This document shows positions 42,649-55,127 of a DNA stretch of 64,000 nt, in pieces (the stretch's first letter is position 1; each line of letters begins with the position of its first letter). The notes beneath the pieces are model-generated. The model searched no databases. It had not been told where the DNA came from and was given only the letters and a program-made list of their open reading frames with translations. The translations under genes and the position numbers were made by a program. Source of the stretch: Endobacter medicaginis (GTDB taxonomy: Bacteria > Pseudomonadota > Alphaproteobacteria > Acetobacterales > Acetobacteraceae); the NCBI RefSeq assembly GCF_014192375.1, contig NZ_JACHXV010000004.1, positions 310,001 through 374,000 of the forward strand. The letters run 5' to 3'.

Positions 42649-44052
42649 CTACCCCGCGAGCGGCGACCATGCCGGACCCGACGCACCGCCCGGGGTCGAC
42701 ATCCGCCGCTGGTTGAACCCGGCGATGTCGATCTGCGACAGCCACGACGAGAACCCGCCCCCGCCCGACCCCGCCGCCGACTGCTCGCAATAGGCGATGA
42801 CGCGCCCGTTGGGGCAGAAGCTCGCCCCCTCGACGGTGAAGCCGGAGGTCAGCGTACGCTCGCCGCTGCCATCGGGATTCATCACCCCCAGCGCGAAACC
42901 GCCGCCGCCGATGCGCGAGAACGCGATCAGGTCCCCCCGCGGCGACCACACCGGCGATTCGTACTGACCCTTGCCATAGGAGATGCGCTTCGCACCGCCG
43001 CCACCCGCCCCCATCACATAGAGCTGCGGGCTGCCGTCGCGATCCGAGCAGAACACGATCTGCGACCCATCGGGGCTGTAGCAGGGCGAGACATCGATCG
43101 CGCCGGAATTGGTGAGCTGCGTGCGCCCGCCGCCCAGGGACACGCGCCAGATGTCGGACCCGCCACCGCGCGTGACCGCCATCAGCACCGAACCGCCATC
43201 GGGGCTGAAGCGCGGCGAGAACGACATGCCCGGGAACTCGCCCAGCACCCGCTGCCGGCCGCTGCCGAGGTCATAGAGATAGACGCGCGGGCGGTTGTTG
43301 GCGAAGCTCATGAAGGCGATCTGGTCGGCATGCGGCGCGAAGCGCGGCGACAGCACCAGCCACTCGCCGCCGGTCAGCACGCGGTTGTTCGCACTGTCCT
43401 GGTCCATGATCGCCAGCCGCGTCACCGGGCTGCTGCGCGACCCGCTGCGCGCCACATAGCAGATGCGGGTATCGAAATAGCCGCTCTCGCCCAGCATGCG
43501 CGAATAGATCACGTCGGCGATCATGTGCGCGATGCGTCGCCAGTTCGCGCCACTGGTGGTGAACGCCGTGCCCTGGAGCTGCTGGCCCGCATTGACGTCC
43601 CACAGCCGGAACTCGACCCGCGCGTTCGACCCGCCGCCCTGCGCCGAGCCGGTGACCAGCGCACGCGCGCCCATCGCCTTGTAGGTGGCGAAATCGGGCA
43701 TGCCCGAGCCACCACCGGCGGAAGCCGCGGCACCCAGCGGACGGAACAGCCCGCAACCGGCGAGATCGTTGTTGATCACCGAGGTGATCTGATCGCCCAG
43801 ACCCGGACCGAAGGACGGGATCGCGATCGGAATCGGCTCCTGACGCGCACCGGCCACCGAAATCTCCGCCGCCCCCGGCGCATTCGGGTTCGCCCCCTGG
43901 GCCGAGGCGCGCGGTGCCAGCAGCGGCACCGCGGCGATGCCACCGAACACGCCGCCGGCCAGTGCGATGGCCTGGCGACGGGCCAGACCGCGCCGGTCGG
44001 CAGCCAGATCGGCCAGGCCTTGGGCGGTATCGTCATCAAGCAGGTGCGACAT
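42649..44052 (-). CDS. tolB: Tol-Pal translocation protein TolB, with a twin-arginine-like leader
   Basis: A 467-residue periplasmic beta-propeller. After an unusual long leader (about 50 residues with Arg-Arg at 25-26: LARRQAIALAGGVFGGIAAVPLLAPRASAQ) comes the N-terminal domain (IPIAIPSFGPGLGDQITSVINNDLAGCGLFRPL) and six propeller blades with repeated FSPDG-type motifs (SPRFSPDGGSVLMAVTRGGGSDIW and others). TolB links Pal, TolA and the outer membrane. The leader looks Tat-like rather than a plain Sec signal. ATG 44052 has GAGGAAAG upstream. Confidence 0.93.
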   Translation of the reverse strand: MSHLLDDDTAQGLADLAADRRGLARRQAIALAGGVFGGIAAVPLLAPRASAQGANPNAPGAAEISVAGARQEPIPIAIPSFGPGLGDQITSVINNDLAGCGLFRPLGAAASAGGGSGMPDFATYKAMGARALVTGSAQGGGSNARVEFRLWDVNAGQQLQGTAFTTSGANWRRIAHMIADVIYSRMLGESGYFDTRICYVARSGSRSSPVTRLAIMDQDSANNRVLTGGEWLVLSPRFAPHADQIAFMSFANNRPRVYLYDLGSGRQRVLGEFPGMSFSPRFSPDGGSVLMAVTRGGGSDIWRVSLGGGRTQLTNSGAIDVSPCYSPDGSQIVFCSDRDGSPQLYVMGAGGGGAKRISYGKGQYESPVWSPRGDLIAFSRIGGGGFALGVMNPDGSGERTLTSGFTVEGASFCPNGRVIAYCEQSAAGSGGGGFSSWLSQIDIAGFNQRRMSTPGGASGPAWSPLAG

Positions 44053-44082
44053 GACTTTCCTCGATCCTTGCTTTCCCGGCAC

Positions 44083-45051
44083 TCACGGCCGGAACACGAA
44101 TTTGAGCTGCTGGGTACGGCCCAGCAGGTTCGGCGGCATCGGCAGATGCGCGCATTGCGGGCTCAATACCGCCGCACGCGCCCGCTCGGCCAACGCCCGA
44201 TAGCCGGGATCGGACGCCATCCGCGCCGCGTCCCCCGGCGAGAACGACACCATCCGCGCCTCCCCCGACGCATCCACCGTGACCGTCAGATGCGCCGAAA
44301 ATTGGGCATAATCGCGCGCCTCGGTGTCTTCGGTGTAGCAACGCTTCACCGAATTGCCGATCGCCGCCTGCTGCCCCTGGGTGAGCTGGCCCGTCACGTT
44401 GGCGAGCGAGCCGCGCGCCTGGTCGGGATTGGCCTGCGCGCTCGGCGCATGGGTCTGCTTCTGGTCGGCGCGGAACTTCTCCAGCGTCGCCATCAGCGAA
44501 TGCGAATCCACCGCCGTGTTCTTCGTCGGGTTCGGCTGCGTGATGTGACTCGCGACCGGCGGGCTCGGCAGCGCGGGCAGCGGATTGGGCGTCGGCGGCG
44601 CGATCGTCTTTGCCGGCGAGGGCGGCGAGGGCGTCGGCGGCGTCTGCACCGCCTCCGGCGACGGCGTGTCCTGCTTCGGCGGCGTGGGCAGCGGCTCGAT
44701 CTTGGCCGGCGTCACCTCGGGCGGCGGCGGCTGCGGGGTCGGCGGCGGCGGTGGCGGCGGCGGTTCCTCGATCGGCTTGAGCTCGGGCGGGGTGGGCGAG
44801 GGCTGCGCCTCATGCGGTACCGGATCGGCGACCGGCGCCACCTTGGAGACCGGCTTCGCCTCCGATTTCTCCGGCGTGGTCGCCGCCGACCCGCCGGTGA
44901 ACTCCATCTCCACCGAAGGCGGCTCCTCGGGCTCCGGCGCCTTCGGCACCGGCAGCACGATCAGCAGCGACAGCAGCACAAGCAGATGCGCGCCCGCCGA
45001 ATACAGCAGGCCACGTCGCAGAACCCTGTCGTCATCGCGGAGGCGACGCAC
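44083..45051 (-). CDS. tolA: TolA-like / TonB-family protein
   Basis: A 322-residue inner-membrane-anchored protein: one N-terminal helix (GLLYSAGAHLLVLLSLLIVLPVP), a proline-rich periplasmic spacer of about 130 residues, and a C-terminal TonB/TolA-like domain (TGQLTQGQQAAIGNSVKRCYTEDTEARDYAQFSAHLTVTVDASGEARMVSFSPGDAARMASDPGYRALAERARAAVLSPQC). It couples the TolQR motor to TolB/Pal. GTG 45051 starts eight bases after the tolR stop; the start is uncertain because the frame is open further. Confidence 0.85.
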   Translation of the reverse strand: MRRLRDDDRVLRRGLLYSAGAHLLVLLSLLIVLPVPKAPEPEEPPSVEMEFTGGSAATTPEKSEAKPVSKVAPVADPVPHEAQPSPTPPELKPIEEPPPPPPPPTPQPPPPEVTPAKIEPLPTPPKQDTPSPEAVQTPPTPSPPSPAKTIAPPTPNPLPALPSPPVASHITQPNPTKNTAVDSHSLMATLEKFRADQKQTHAPSAQANPDQARGSLANVTGQLTQGQQAAIGNSVKRCYTEDTEARDYAQFSAHLTVTVDASGEARMVSFSPGDAARMASDPGYRALAERARAAVLSPQCAHLPMPPNLLGRTQQLKFVFRP

Positions 45052-45058
45052 CGGTCGC

Positions 45059-45523
45059 CTACTTCGTCGGCGCGCTGGTCGGCTGTTGCGCCAGCAGGGC
45101 CACGCGGGTGAAGCCACCCTGGGTAATGCGGCCCATCACCTCCATCACCTTGCCGTAGTCGATATGCTGGTCGCCACGCACGAAGATGCGATGCGTCGGA
45201 TCGTTCTGGCTCATCGCCTGGAGCTTGGCCACCAGCTCGTCGAGGCTGACCACCTGATCGCCGATATAGGTCGAGCCATCGGCCTTGATCGACACGGTGA
45301 TCGGCTTGTTGTCGGAATTGACCGGGGTGGCGTCGGTCTTCGGCAGATCGACATTCACCCCCGTGGTCATCATCGGCGCGGTGACCATGAACACGATCAG
45401 CAGCACCAGCATCACGTCGACCAGCGGGGTGACGTTGATGTCGGCCATCGGCCGGTAGCGCGACCGCGCGCCCAGCGGGCCGCGACCGCCGCCGCCCGAG
45501 GAAGGTCCGAGCCCGCCGGCCAC
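45059..45523 (-). CDS. tolR: Tol-Pal inner membrane protein TolR
   Basis: A 154-residue stator subunit. The single helix MADINVTPLVDVMLVLLIVFMVTAPMM contains the proton-binding Asp36. A periplasmic domain follows (VDLPKTDATPVNSDNKPITVSIKADGSTYIGDQVVSLDELVAKLQAM). It works with TolQ as the proton-driven motor of the Tol system. The start lies three bases after the tolQ stop. Confidence 0.95.
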   Translation of the reverse strand: MAGGLGPSSGGGGRGPLGARSRYRPMADINVTPLVDVMLVLLIVFMVTAPMMTTGVNVDLPKTDATPVNSDNKPITVSIKADGSTYIGDQVVSLDELVAKLQAMSQNDPTHRIFVRGDQHIDYGKVMEVMGRITQGGFTRVALLAQQPTSAPTK

Positions 45524-45526
45524 CGT

Positions 45527-46252
45527 TCAGCTCCGCTCTTCGGACTGGCGCGACAGGATCGCACCGAACTCGGTGCCGAACGTCTCCAGCCGGGTCGCGA
45601 AACGCGTCATCTTGGCATTGATGGTGTTGTAGGCGATCACCGCCGGGATGGCGGCGATCAGGCCGATCGCGGTCGCGAACAGCGATTCCGCAATACCGGG
45701 GGCCACCACCGCGAGGTTGGTGTTGTGCATCTTCGCAATCGCCGAGAAGCTGGACATGATGCCCCAGACGGTGCCGAACAGGCCGATGAACGGTGCGTTG
45801 GCGCCGACGGTGGCGAGAAACACCATCCACCGCTCCAGCCGCTCCATCTCGCGGGCGATGGTGATGCCCATCGCCCGATCCACCCGGTCGCGCACCGAGC
45901 CGCGCGCCAGGTCGGGCGAGACCCGCGCGCTGCGCCGCCACTCGCCCATCGCCGCACCGAACACCGCCGCCATCGGATGCGAGGTGCGCACGCCTTCCTG
46001 CTCGTAGAGGTCGTCGAGACTGCCGCCCGACCAGAACCGCTCCTCGAACGCATCCGCCTGGGCATTCACCCGGCGCAGCAGCATCAGCTTCTGGTAGACG
46101 ATCGCATAGACCCACACGCTGGCGACGATCAGCCCGACCATCACCAGCTTGACGACGATCGACGCCTGCAGGAACAGCCCCCACAGCGAGAGGTCGCCGC
46201 CCGAGGCCGCAGCGCCCATGTTCACCGCATCCACAGCCCGATCCAAGGCCAT
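45527..46252 (-). CDS. tolQ: Tol-Pal channel protein TolQ
   Basis: A 241-residue inner-membrane protein of the ExbB/MotA family. One N-terminal helix (IVVKLVMVGLIVASVWVYAIVYQ), a cytosolic loop, then two closing helices FLATVGANAPFIGLFGTVWGIMSSFSAIA and GIAESLFATAIGLIAAIPAVIAYN with the family's channel residues. It forms the proton channel with TolR. The 124-base gap upstream to ybgC includes the 13-base palindrome GTCCGATTCGGAC. Confidence 0.96.
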   Translation of the reverse strand: MALDRAVDAVNMGAAASGGDLSLWGLFLQASIVVKLVMVGLIVASVWVYAIVYQKLMLLRRVNAQADAFEERFWSGGSLDDLYEQEGVRTSHPMAAVFGAAMGEWRRSARVSPDLARGSVRDRVDRAMGITIAREMERLERWMVFLATVGANAPFIGLFGTVWGIMSSFSAIAKMHNTNLAVVAPGIAESLFATAIGLIAAIPAVIAYNTINAKMTRFATRLETFGTEFGAILSRQSEERS

Positions 46253-46376
46253 ACTCCCACCAACAGGCGTCCGATTCGGACGAAAACCGCGCTTCGTTTA
46301 GCCGCCTTTCAAGCGGAATTGAAGAAGCACGGCACAGAAGATTGTTCGCATTACGTTTTCGTGAGGTCCAACGGCC

Positions 46377-46790
46377 TCATTCGCCGCTGCGCATCCCCTC
46401 CAGCACCTCGCGCCAGCGTTGCGGAATGCGCGTCGGCGAGCCGTTGGGGCGCACGCAGGCCAGCGTCACCTCCAGCCGCGCCACCGCCACGCCGTCGCGT
46501 TCGAGGATCTGGTTCAGCTTGACGGTCGCCCCACCGAGGGCCGTCACCCCGCTGACCACGGTGATCAGATCGTCCAGCACCACCGGCTTGAGGCAGTCGA
46601 GCGAGACATGGCGCACCACGAAGCCGCAGCCATGCAGCCGCACCATCTCGGCGACACTCGCCCCCTCCGTGCGCAGCGCCTCGGTGCGCCCGCGCTCCGC
46701 ATAGGCAAGATACTGGGCGTAATACATCACGCCGAGCGCATCGGTATCCTCGTAATAGACGCGATAGGTGGCGCGGTGATGTCTGGGCAA
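46377..46790 (-). CDS. ybgC: Acyl-CoA thioesterase of the Tol-Pal cluster
   Basis: A 137-residue hot-dog-fold thioesterase. The catalytic region is YRVYYEDTDALGVMYYAQYLAYAERGRTEAL (Asp17). YbgC hydrolyses short or medium acyl-CoA and is encoded with tol-pal in many proteobacteria, with a possible role in phospholipid metabolism (family knowledge). It lies 17 bases after the ruvB stop, so it belongs to the same transcript. Confidence 0.94.
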   Translation of the reverse strand: MPRHHRATYRVYYEDTDALGVMYYAQYLAYAERGRTEALRTEGASVAEMVRLHGCGFVVRHVSLDCLKPVVLDDLITVVSGVTALGGATVKLNQILERDGVAVARLEVTLACVRPNGSPTRIPQRWREVLEGMRSGE

Positions 46791-46807
46791 GGCTGAAATG
46801 TCCCTCT

Positions 46808-47856
<1,049 letters not shown>

Positions 47857-47860
<4 letters not shown>

Positions 47861-48462
47861 CGGGCAAGTTCCTTGAGACTGTCACGGATGATGCGGTCGA
47901 GCCCCGCCCCCTCGCCGAGGCGCTCCATCACCCGCCCCACCACCGGCTGCGCCTCGATGCGCCGGAACCCCAGACCCGCCAGGGCGAGCAGCGCATCCGT
48001 CTCCAGCCCCGCCCCCGCACCGACCACCCCGGCCGGCACCGACGCCCCGCCCGACGGCATCGCCCCGGCCTTGTCGCGCAGTTCGCTCAGGATTCGCTCC
48101 GCCAGCCGCGCCCCCACCCCCGGCGCGCGGGTGATCGACGCCCGGTCGCCGGCCGCGATCGCCGCGATCAGGTCGCGCGGCGACAGCGCCGACAGGATCG
48201 CCAGCGCCACCTTCGCCCCCACCCCCTGCACCGTGGTCAGCAGCCGGAACCAGTCGCGCTCCGCACTCTCGGCAAATCCGTACAGCGTGATCGACTCCTC
48301 GCGCACCAGCGTCTCGACCAGCAGCCGCGCCACCTCCGGCGCGCGCGGCAGGGCCGCCAGGGTGCGGGTCGACGCCATCACCAGATAGCCGACGCCGTTC
48401 ACATCGACGACGCAGGACGCCGCATCGGTCTGCACCACCAGCCCGGTCAGCAGCGCGATCAT
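47857..48462 (-). CDS. ruvA: Holliday junction binding protein RuvA
   Basis: A 201-residue protein with an OB-fold ([31 protein letters not shown]), two helix-hairpin-helix motifs ([22 protein letters not shown] and [22 protein letters not shown]) and a C-terminal RuvB-binding domain ([21 protein letters not shown]). It holds the junction for RuvB. It overlaps ruvC by four bases. Confidence 0.96.
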
Positions 48463-48965
48463 GCCATGCGTGTCCCGGTGGCGACCTTCAGCGCGGAGGT
48501 GCGGTGATGGGCGTGGCAGATGGCGACCGCGAGCGCATCCGATGCGTCCGCGCGACGGATCACCGCGCCGGGCAGCAGCCGCCGCACCATCATCTCCACC
48601 TGCTCCTTGGTCGCCGCCCCGGTGCCGACCACCGCGCGTTTAACCGCCATCGCACCGTATTCTGAGACCGGAATGTCGTGCAGCGCCGGTGCCAGCAACG
48701 CGACCCCGCGCGCATAGCCGAGCTTCAGCGTCGACGACCCGTTGCGGTTGACATAGGTCTCCTCGACCGCCGCCTCCTCCGGCGCATAGGTCGAGAACAG
48801 CCCCACCAGCGCATCGTGCAGCACCCGCAGCCGGTCCGGCACCGGCAGTTCGCCATCCGTGGCGATCACCCCGTCCGCGACATGGCGCAGCCGGTTGCCG
48901 ATCGCGTCGATCACCCCCCAGCCGGTGAAACGCAGGCCCGGATCGAGTCCGAGCAGCCGCGTCAC
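48459..48965 (-). CDS. ruvC: Holliday junction endonuclease RuvC
   Basis: A 168-residue resolvase of the RNase H fold. The acidic residues are Asp8 in [17 protein letters not shown], Glu in [13 protein letters not shown] and Asp in [22 protein letters not shown] 48965 overlaps the yebC stop as GTGA and sets the true start; a 16-residue extension to 49013 is rejected. With ruvA and ruvB it completes junction processing. Confidence 0.96.
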   Translation of the reverse strand: MTRLLGLDPGLRFTGWGVIDAIGNRLRHVADGVIATDGELPVPDRLRVLHDALVGLFSTYAPEEAAVEETYVNRNGSSTLKLGYARGVALLAPALHDIPVSEYGAMAVKRAVVGTGAATKEQVEMMVRRLLPGAVIRRADASDALAVAICHAHHRTSALKVATGTRMA

Positions 48966-49711
48966 GCCGACAGCTTCTCGGCGACCGCATCCGGCAGGTC
49001 GAAATTCGCCCACACGTTCTGCACGTCGTCATTCTCGTCGAGCACATCGACGAGCTTGAGCACCGAGACCGCCTTCTCCTCGTCGAGCGTGACCGACAGG
49101 TTCGGCCGCCACTCGAACGCCGAGCGCGCCGGCGCCCCGAACCGCGCCTCCAGCGCATCGCGCACCCCGAACAGCGCCTCCACCGTGCAGGTGATCTCGT
49201 GCCCCTCGGCATCACTGGTGACGTTGTCCGCCCCCGCCTCGATCGCCGCCTCCAGCATGTCGTCCTCGCTCGCCGCCCCGGCCGGATAGACCACCACCCC
49301 GATGCGGTCGAACATGAACGACACCGAATTGGTCTCGCCGAGATTGCCGCCATGCTTGGAGAACGCCGCCCGCACGTCCGACGCCGTGCGGTTGCGGTTG
49401 TCGGTCAGCGCCTCGACGATCACCGCCACACCCGCCGGACCGTAGCCCTCGTAGCGCACCTCGACGTAATCCTCGCCGCCCCCCGCGCCGCTCGCCTTCT
49501 TGATCGCCCGATCGACCGTGTCCTTGGGCATGTTGACCTCACGCGCCGCCACGATCGCGGCCCGCAGGCGCGGATTGGCGGCCGGGTCGGGCAGGCCGGA
49601 GCGCGCCGCCACCGTGATCTCGCGGATCACCTTGGCGAACTGACGCGCACGGCGGGCGTCCTGCGCGCCCTTGCGGTGCATGATGTTCTTGAATTGCGAA
49701 TGGCCGGCCAT
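48962..49711 (-). CDS. yebC: YebC-family translation/transcription factor
   Basis: A 249-residue protein starting [21 protein letters not shown], the family hallmark, continuing with [27 protein letters not shown] and ending in the [23 protein letters not shown] motif. Members help ribosomes at proline-rich stretches or regulate genes (family knowledge). ATG 49711 has GGGGAAAA upstream; a 69-residue upstream extension runs through the repeat at 49724-49854 and is rejected. Confidence 0.95.
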   Translation of the reverse strand: MAGHSQFKNIMHRKGAQDARRARQFAKVIREITVAARSGLPDPAANPRLRAAIVAAREVNMPKDTVDRAIKKASGAGGGEDYVEVRYEGYGPAGVAVIVEALTDNRNRTASDVRAAFSKHGGNLGETNSVSFMFDRIGVVVYPAGAASEDDMLEAAIEAGADNVTSDAEGHEITCTVEALFGVRDALEARFGAPARSAFEWRPNLSVTLDEEKAVSVLKLVDVLDENDDVQNVWANFDLPDAVAEKLSA

Positions 49712-49723
49712 TTTTCCCCTGTC

Positions 49724-49854
49724 CTTCTTTTTCTGAAGAAAAAGAAGCAAAAAGACGTCTATCCGTTTCTGGACGGTCAGGAGGTGCTGGCACCGTCCCG
49801 AACCACCCCGAAAAAATCCAGAAGTTCTTTGGTTCTTTCTTTCAGGAAAGAACC
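49724..49854 (-). repeat. Composite palindromic repeat, inverted full copy 3
   Basis: Module B (perfect stem 49724-49734 with 49737-49747, based on CTTCTTTTTCT) is followed by CAAAAAGACGTCT, a spacer of about 60 bases, GAAAAAATC, AGAAGTTCTTTG and module A (GGTTCTTTC 49831-49839 with GAAAGAACC 49846-49854). Read on the - strand the order of parts is identical to copy 1. It lies between the secA end and the yebC start and probably terminates secA transcripts. Confidence 0.85.
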
Positions 49855-49863
49855 AAAACTTCG

Positions 49864-52593
<2,730 letters not shown>

Positions 52594-52714
52594 CAGGGCC
52601 TTCCGAGCAGGCGCGCTCCGCGCCCTCTCGCCCGGCAGGACTGGATCGGCCCCTCCAGCGGAAGGGAACGGGCCACGGAGGAACCGGGATCAAGGGTGGA
52701 ACGCGCGCCGCTGT

Positions 52715-52743
52715 GAGATAGGACCCGCGCCCAGCGTGGTCAA
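52715..52743 (-). promoter_or_regulatory. Predicted secA promoter
   Basis: On the - strand TTGACC (52743-52738) and TATCTC (52720-52715) are separated by exactly 17 bases, a near-consensus sigma-70 pair. The expected start of transcription is about 115 bases before the secA ATG. The shared region 52594-52852 to the divergent isomerase gene shows no gene. Confidence 0.6.
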
Positions 52744-52827
52744 CAACCGCGAGCCCGACCCCTTGCCGAAGGGCCGGGTTTGACGCATGGATGCCGCCCG
52801 AACACCGCCTATCCCGCCTGTTTCCGG

Positions 52828-52840
52828 CTTGTATCACAAG
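52828..52840. promoter_or_regulatory. Palindrome ahead of the parvulin gene
   Basis: CTTGT-ATC-ACAAG is a perfect five-base palindrome with a three-base centre, 12 bases before the chosen ATG. It may be an operator or part of a 5' leader hairpin. Confidence 0.3.
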
Positions 52841-52852
52841 GTCCATCGCTCC

Positions 52853-53809
52853 ATGCGCCTGTCCCGCCCGGCTTCCGCCCTCGCGGCAACCGCCCTGCTC
52901 GCCACCGCGCTGACCCCCGCGGTCGGCCTCGCCGCGCCCAAGCCCGCCGAATCGGCCCCGGCCGCCGCGCCCTCGCCGCAGGACACCGCCAACAAGGTGC
53001 TGGCCACCGTCAACGGCGAGAAGATCACCGTCGCCGATGTCGAGCAGCTCGCCAACTCGTTGCCGCCGCAGCTCCGCCAGCAGGACCCCAGCCAGCTCCT
53101 GCCGAAGCTGATCGACGCGCTGGTGGTGCGCAAGTCGCTGCTCATCGCGGCCCAGAAGGACAAGCTCGGCAACGACCCCAAGGTGAAGGCCGAGATCGTC
53201 CGCGCCCAGCAGCAGGCCGCCGATTCCGTGCTCCAGGCCGCCTACATGACCAACGCGCTCAAGCCGATGGTCACCGACGCCGCCATCCAGCAGGCCTATG
53301 ACCAGTTCAAGGCCAACTTCAAGGGCGAGCCCGAGGTCCATGCCCGCCACATCCTCGTCAAGACCGAGGCCGAGGCCAACGACATCATCAAGCAGCTCAA
53401 GGGCGGTGCGGATTTCGCCGCCCTGGCCAAGAAATACAGCACCGACAAGGGCAGCGCCGACACCGGCGGCGGCGATCTCGGCTGGTTCAAGAAGGGCGAC
53501 ATGCTGCCGGAGTTCTCCGACGCCGCCTTCGCGATGAAGAAGGGCGAGACCTCGTCCAAGCCCGTCAAGACCCAGTACGGCTACCACGTGATCCAGGTGC
53601 TCGACACCCGCACCGAGCCCGCGCCCACGCTGGACCAGGTCCGCGACCAGATCCGCGCCCAGCTCGAGCGCCAGGATGCCCAGCAGGTCGCCGACAAGAC
53701 CGTCAGCCAGATGAAGGTCGTGCGCTACAACCTCGACGGCAGCGTCGTGCAGCCCGCCCCGGCGACCCCGCCCGCCGCCCCGGCCACCCCCGCGCCCGCC
53801 GGCAAGTAA
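52853..53809 (+). CDS. Periplasmic parvulin-type peptidyl-prolyl isomerase
   Basis: A 318-residue exported protein: signal peptide ending near VGLAAP, an N-terminal SurA-like chaperone region (VLATVNGEKITVADVEQLANSLPPQLRQQDPSQLLPKLIDALVVRKSLLIAAQ), and a parvulin domain (VHARHILVKTEAEANDIIKQLKGGADFAALAKKYSTDKGSADTGGGDLGWFKKGDMLPEFSDAAFAM .. VKTQYGYHVIQVLD). It folds outer-membrane or periplasmic proteins. The ATG at 52853 follows a palindrome; a longer frame from 52787 is less likely. secA, this gene and argJ form a common order in the group. Confidence 0.88.
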   Translation: MRLSRPASALAATALLATALTPAVGLAAPKPAESAPAAAPSPQDTANKVLATVNGEKITVADVEQLANSLPPQLRQQDPSQLLPKLIDALVVRKSLLIAAQKDKLGNDPKVKAEIVRAQQQAADSVLQAAYMTNALKPMVTDAAIQQAYDQFKANFKGEPEVHARHILVKTEAEANDIIKQLKGGADFAALAKKYSTDKGSADTGGGDLGWFKKGDMLPEFSDAAFAMKKGETSSKPVKTQYGYHVIQVLDTRTEPAPTLDQVRDQIRAQLERQDAQQVADKTVSQMKVVRYNLDGSVVQPAPATPPAAPATPAPAGK

Positions 53810-53816
53810 CATCGCG

Positions 53817-55034
53817 ATGGCCGCGCTGGCGCGTTCCCCGCTCGCCGTCGACCTGCCGGAGCTGCCCCCGCTCGCGGGCGTCCGCTTCGCGTCGGGCGAG
53901 GCGGGGATCCGCTATCGCGGCCGCACCGATCTGGTCCTTGCCACCTTCGCCCCCGGCACCACGGTCGCAGGTGTGTTCACCTCCAACCGCTGCCCCGGCG
54001 CGCCGGTGGACTGGTGCCGGCGCATCCTCCCCGGCGGCACCGCCCGCGCGCTGGTGGTCAATGCCGGCAACGCCAACGTCTTCACCGGCCGTGCCGGCGT
54101 CGAGACCGTCGAACAGACCGCCTCTGCCGCCGCCACGCTGGCCGGCTGTGACCCGTCGGAGGTGTTCATCGCCTCGACCGGCGTGATCGGCGAGGTCCTG
54201 CCCGTCGAGAAGATCACCGCCGCCCTGCCCGCCCTCGCCGGACAGCTGTCCGAGACCGGCTGGGCCGACGCCGCCCGCGGCATCATGACCACCGACACCT
54301 TCCCCAAAGGTGCGGTCCGCACCGCCACGATCGGCGGCACCCCCGTGCGCATCCAGGGCATCGCCAAGGGCAGCGGCATGATCGCCCCCGACATGGCGAC
54401 CATGCTGTGCTTCATCGCCACCGACGCCGCCCTGCCCGCCCCCGAGCTGCAGGCACTTCTCTCAGCCGGCGTGCGCGGCTCGTTCAACCGCACCACGGTC
54501 GATTCCGACACCTCCACCTCCGACACCGTGCTGCTGTTCGCGACCGGTGGCGCCGCCAACCCGGCCGGCGCCGATCTGGCCGATTTCCGCGCCGCCCTCG
54601 ACGACCTGCTGCTCGATCTCGCCCTGCAGGTGGTCCGCGACGGCGAGGGGGCCCGCAAGCTGATCCGCATCGACGTGCACGGCGCCGAGACCGACGCCTC
54701 CGCCGGCCGCATCGCGATGGCGATCGCCAACTCGCCGCTGGTCAAGACCGCGATCGCCGGCGAGGACGCCAACTGGGGCCGCATCGTGATGGCGGTCGGC
54801 AAGTCCGGCGAGCCCGCCGACCGCGACCGCCTCTGCATCGCCGTCGGCGGCACCTGGATGGCCCGCGCCGGCACCGTCGTGCCCGGCTACGACGAAACCC
54901 CGGTGGTCGCCCACATGCAGGGCGGCGAGATCGACATCGCCGTCGACCTCGGCCTCGGCACAGGGCGCGCGACCGCCTGGACCTGCGATCTCACCCACGG
55001 CTACATCGACATCAACGGCTCCTACCGATCCTGA
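53817..55034 (+). CDS. argJ: Bifunctional ornithine acetyltransferase / N-acetylglutamate synthase
   Basis: A 405-residue enzyme of arginine synthesis that moves the acetyl group from N-acetylornithine to glutamate. It is self-cleaved before Thr195 in IAPDMATMLCFIATDA. Other signatures: VVNAGNANVFTGRAGVETVEQTA, FIASTGVIGEVLPVEKI, FNRTTVDSDTSTSDTVLLFATG and ANSPLVKTAIAGEDANWGRIVMAVGKSGE. It starts seven bases after the isomerase stop. Confidence 0.96.
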   Translation: MAALARSPLAVDLPELPPLAGVRFASGEAGIRYRGRTDLVLATFAPGTTVAGVFTSNRCPGAPVDWCRRILPGGTARALVVNAGNANVFTGRAGVETVEQTASAAATLAGCDPSEVFIASTGVIGEVLPVEKITAALPALAGQLSETGWADAARGIMTTDTFPKGAVRTATIGGTPVRIQGIAKGSGMIAPDMATMLCFIATDAALPAPELQALLSAGVRGSFNRTTVDSDTSTSDTVLLFATGGAANPAGADLADFRAALDDLLLDLALQVVRDGEGARKLIRIDVHGAETDASAGRIAMAIANSPLVKTAIAGEDANWGRIVMAVGKSGEPADRDRLCIAVGGTWMARAGTVVPGYDETPVVAHMQGGEIDIAVDLGLGTGRATAWTCDLTHGYIDINGSYRS

Positions 55035-55127
55035 GCGCGCCCGTAGCGGCCAGTTCGGGCTCGACATGACCCGCGCCGACTGACTACGAACAGCTCTGTT
55101 CCACTGTCGATCCAAAGGGCGCGTCGC

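Noticed and set aside
55035-55127. Fur or Irr box ahead of the siderophore receptor
   Set aside because: No palindrome close to known Fur or iron-control sites could be found by eye.
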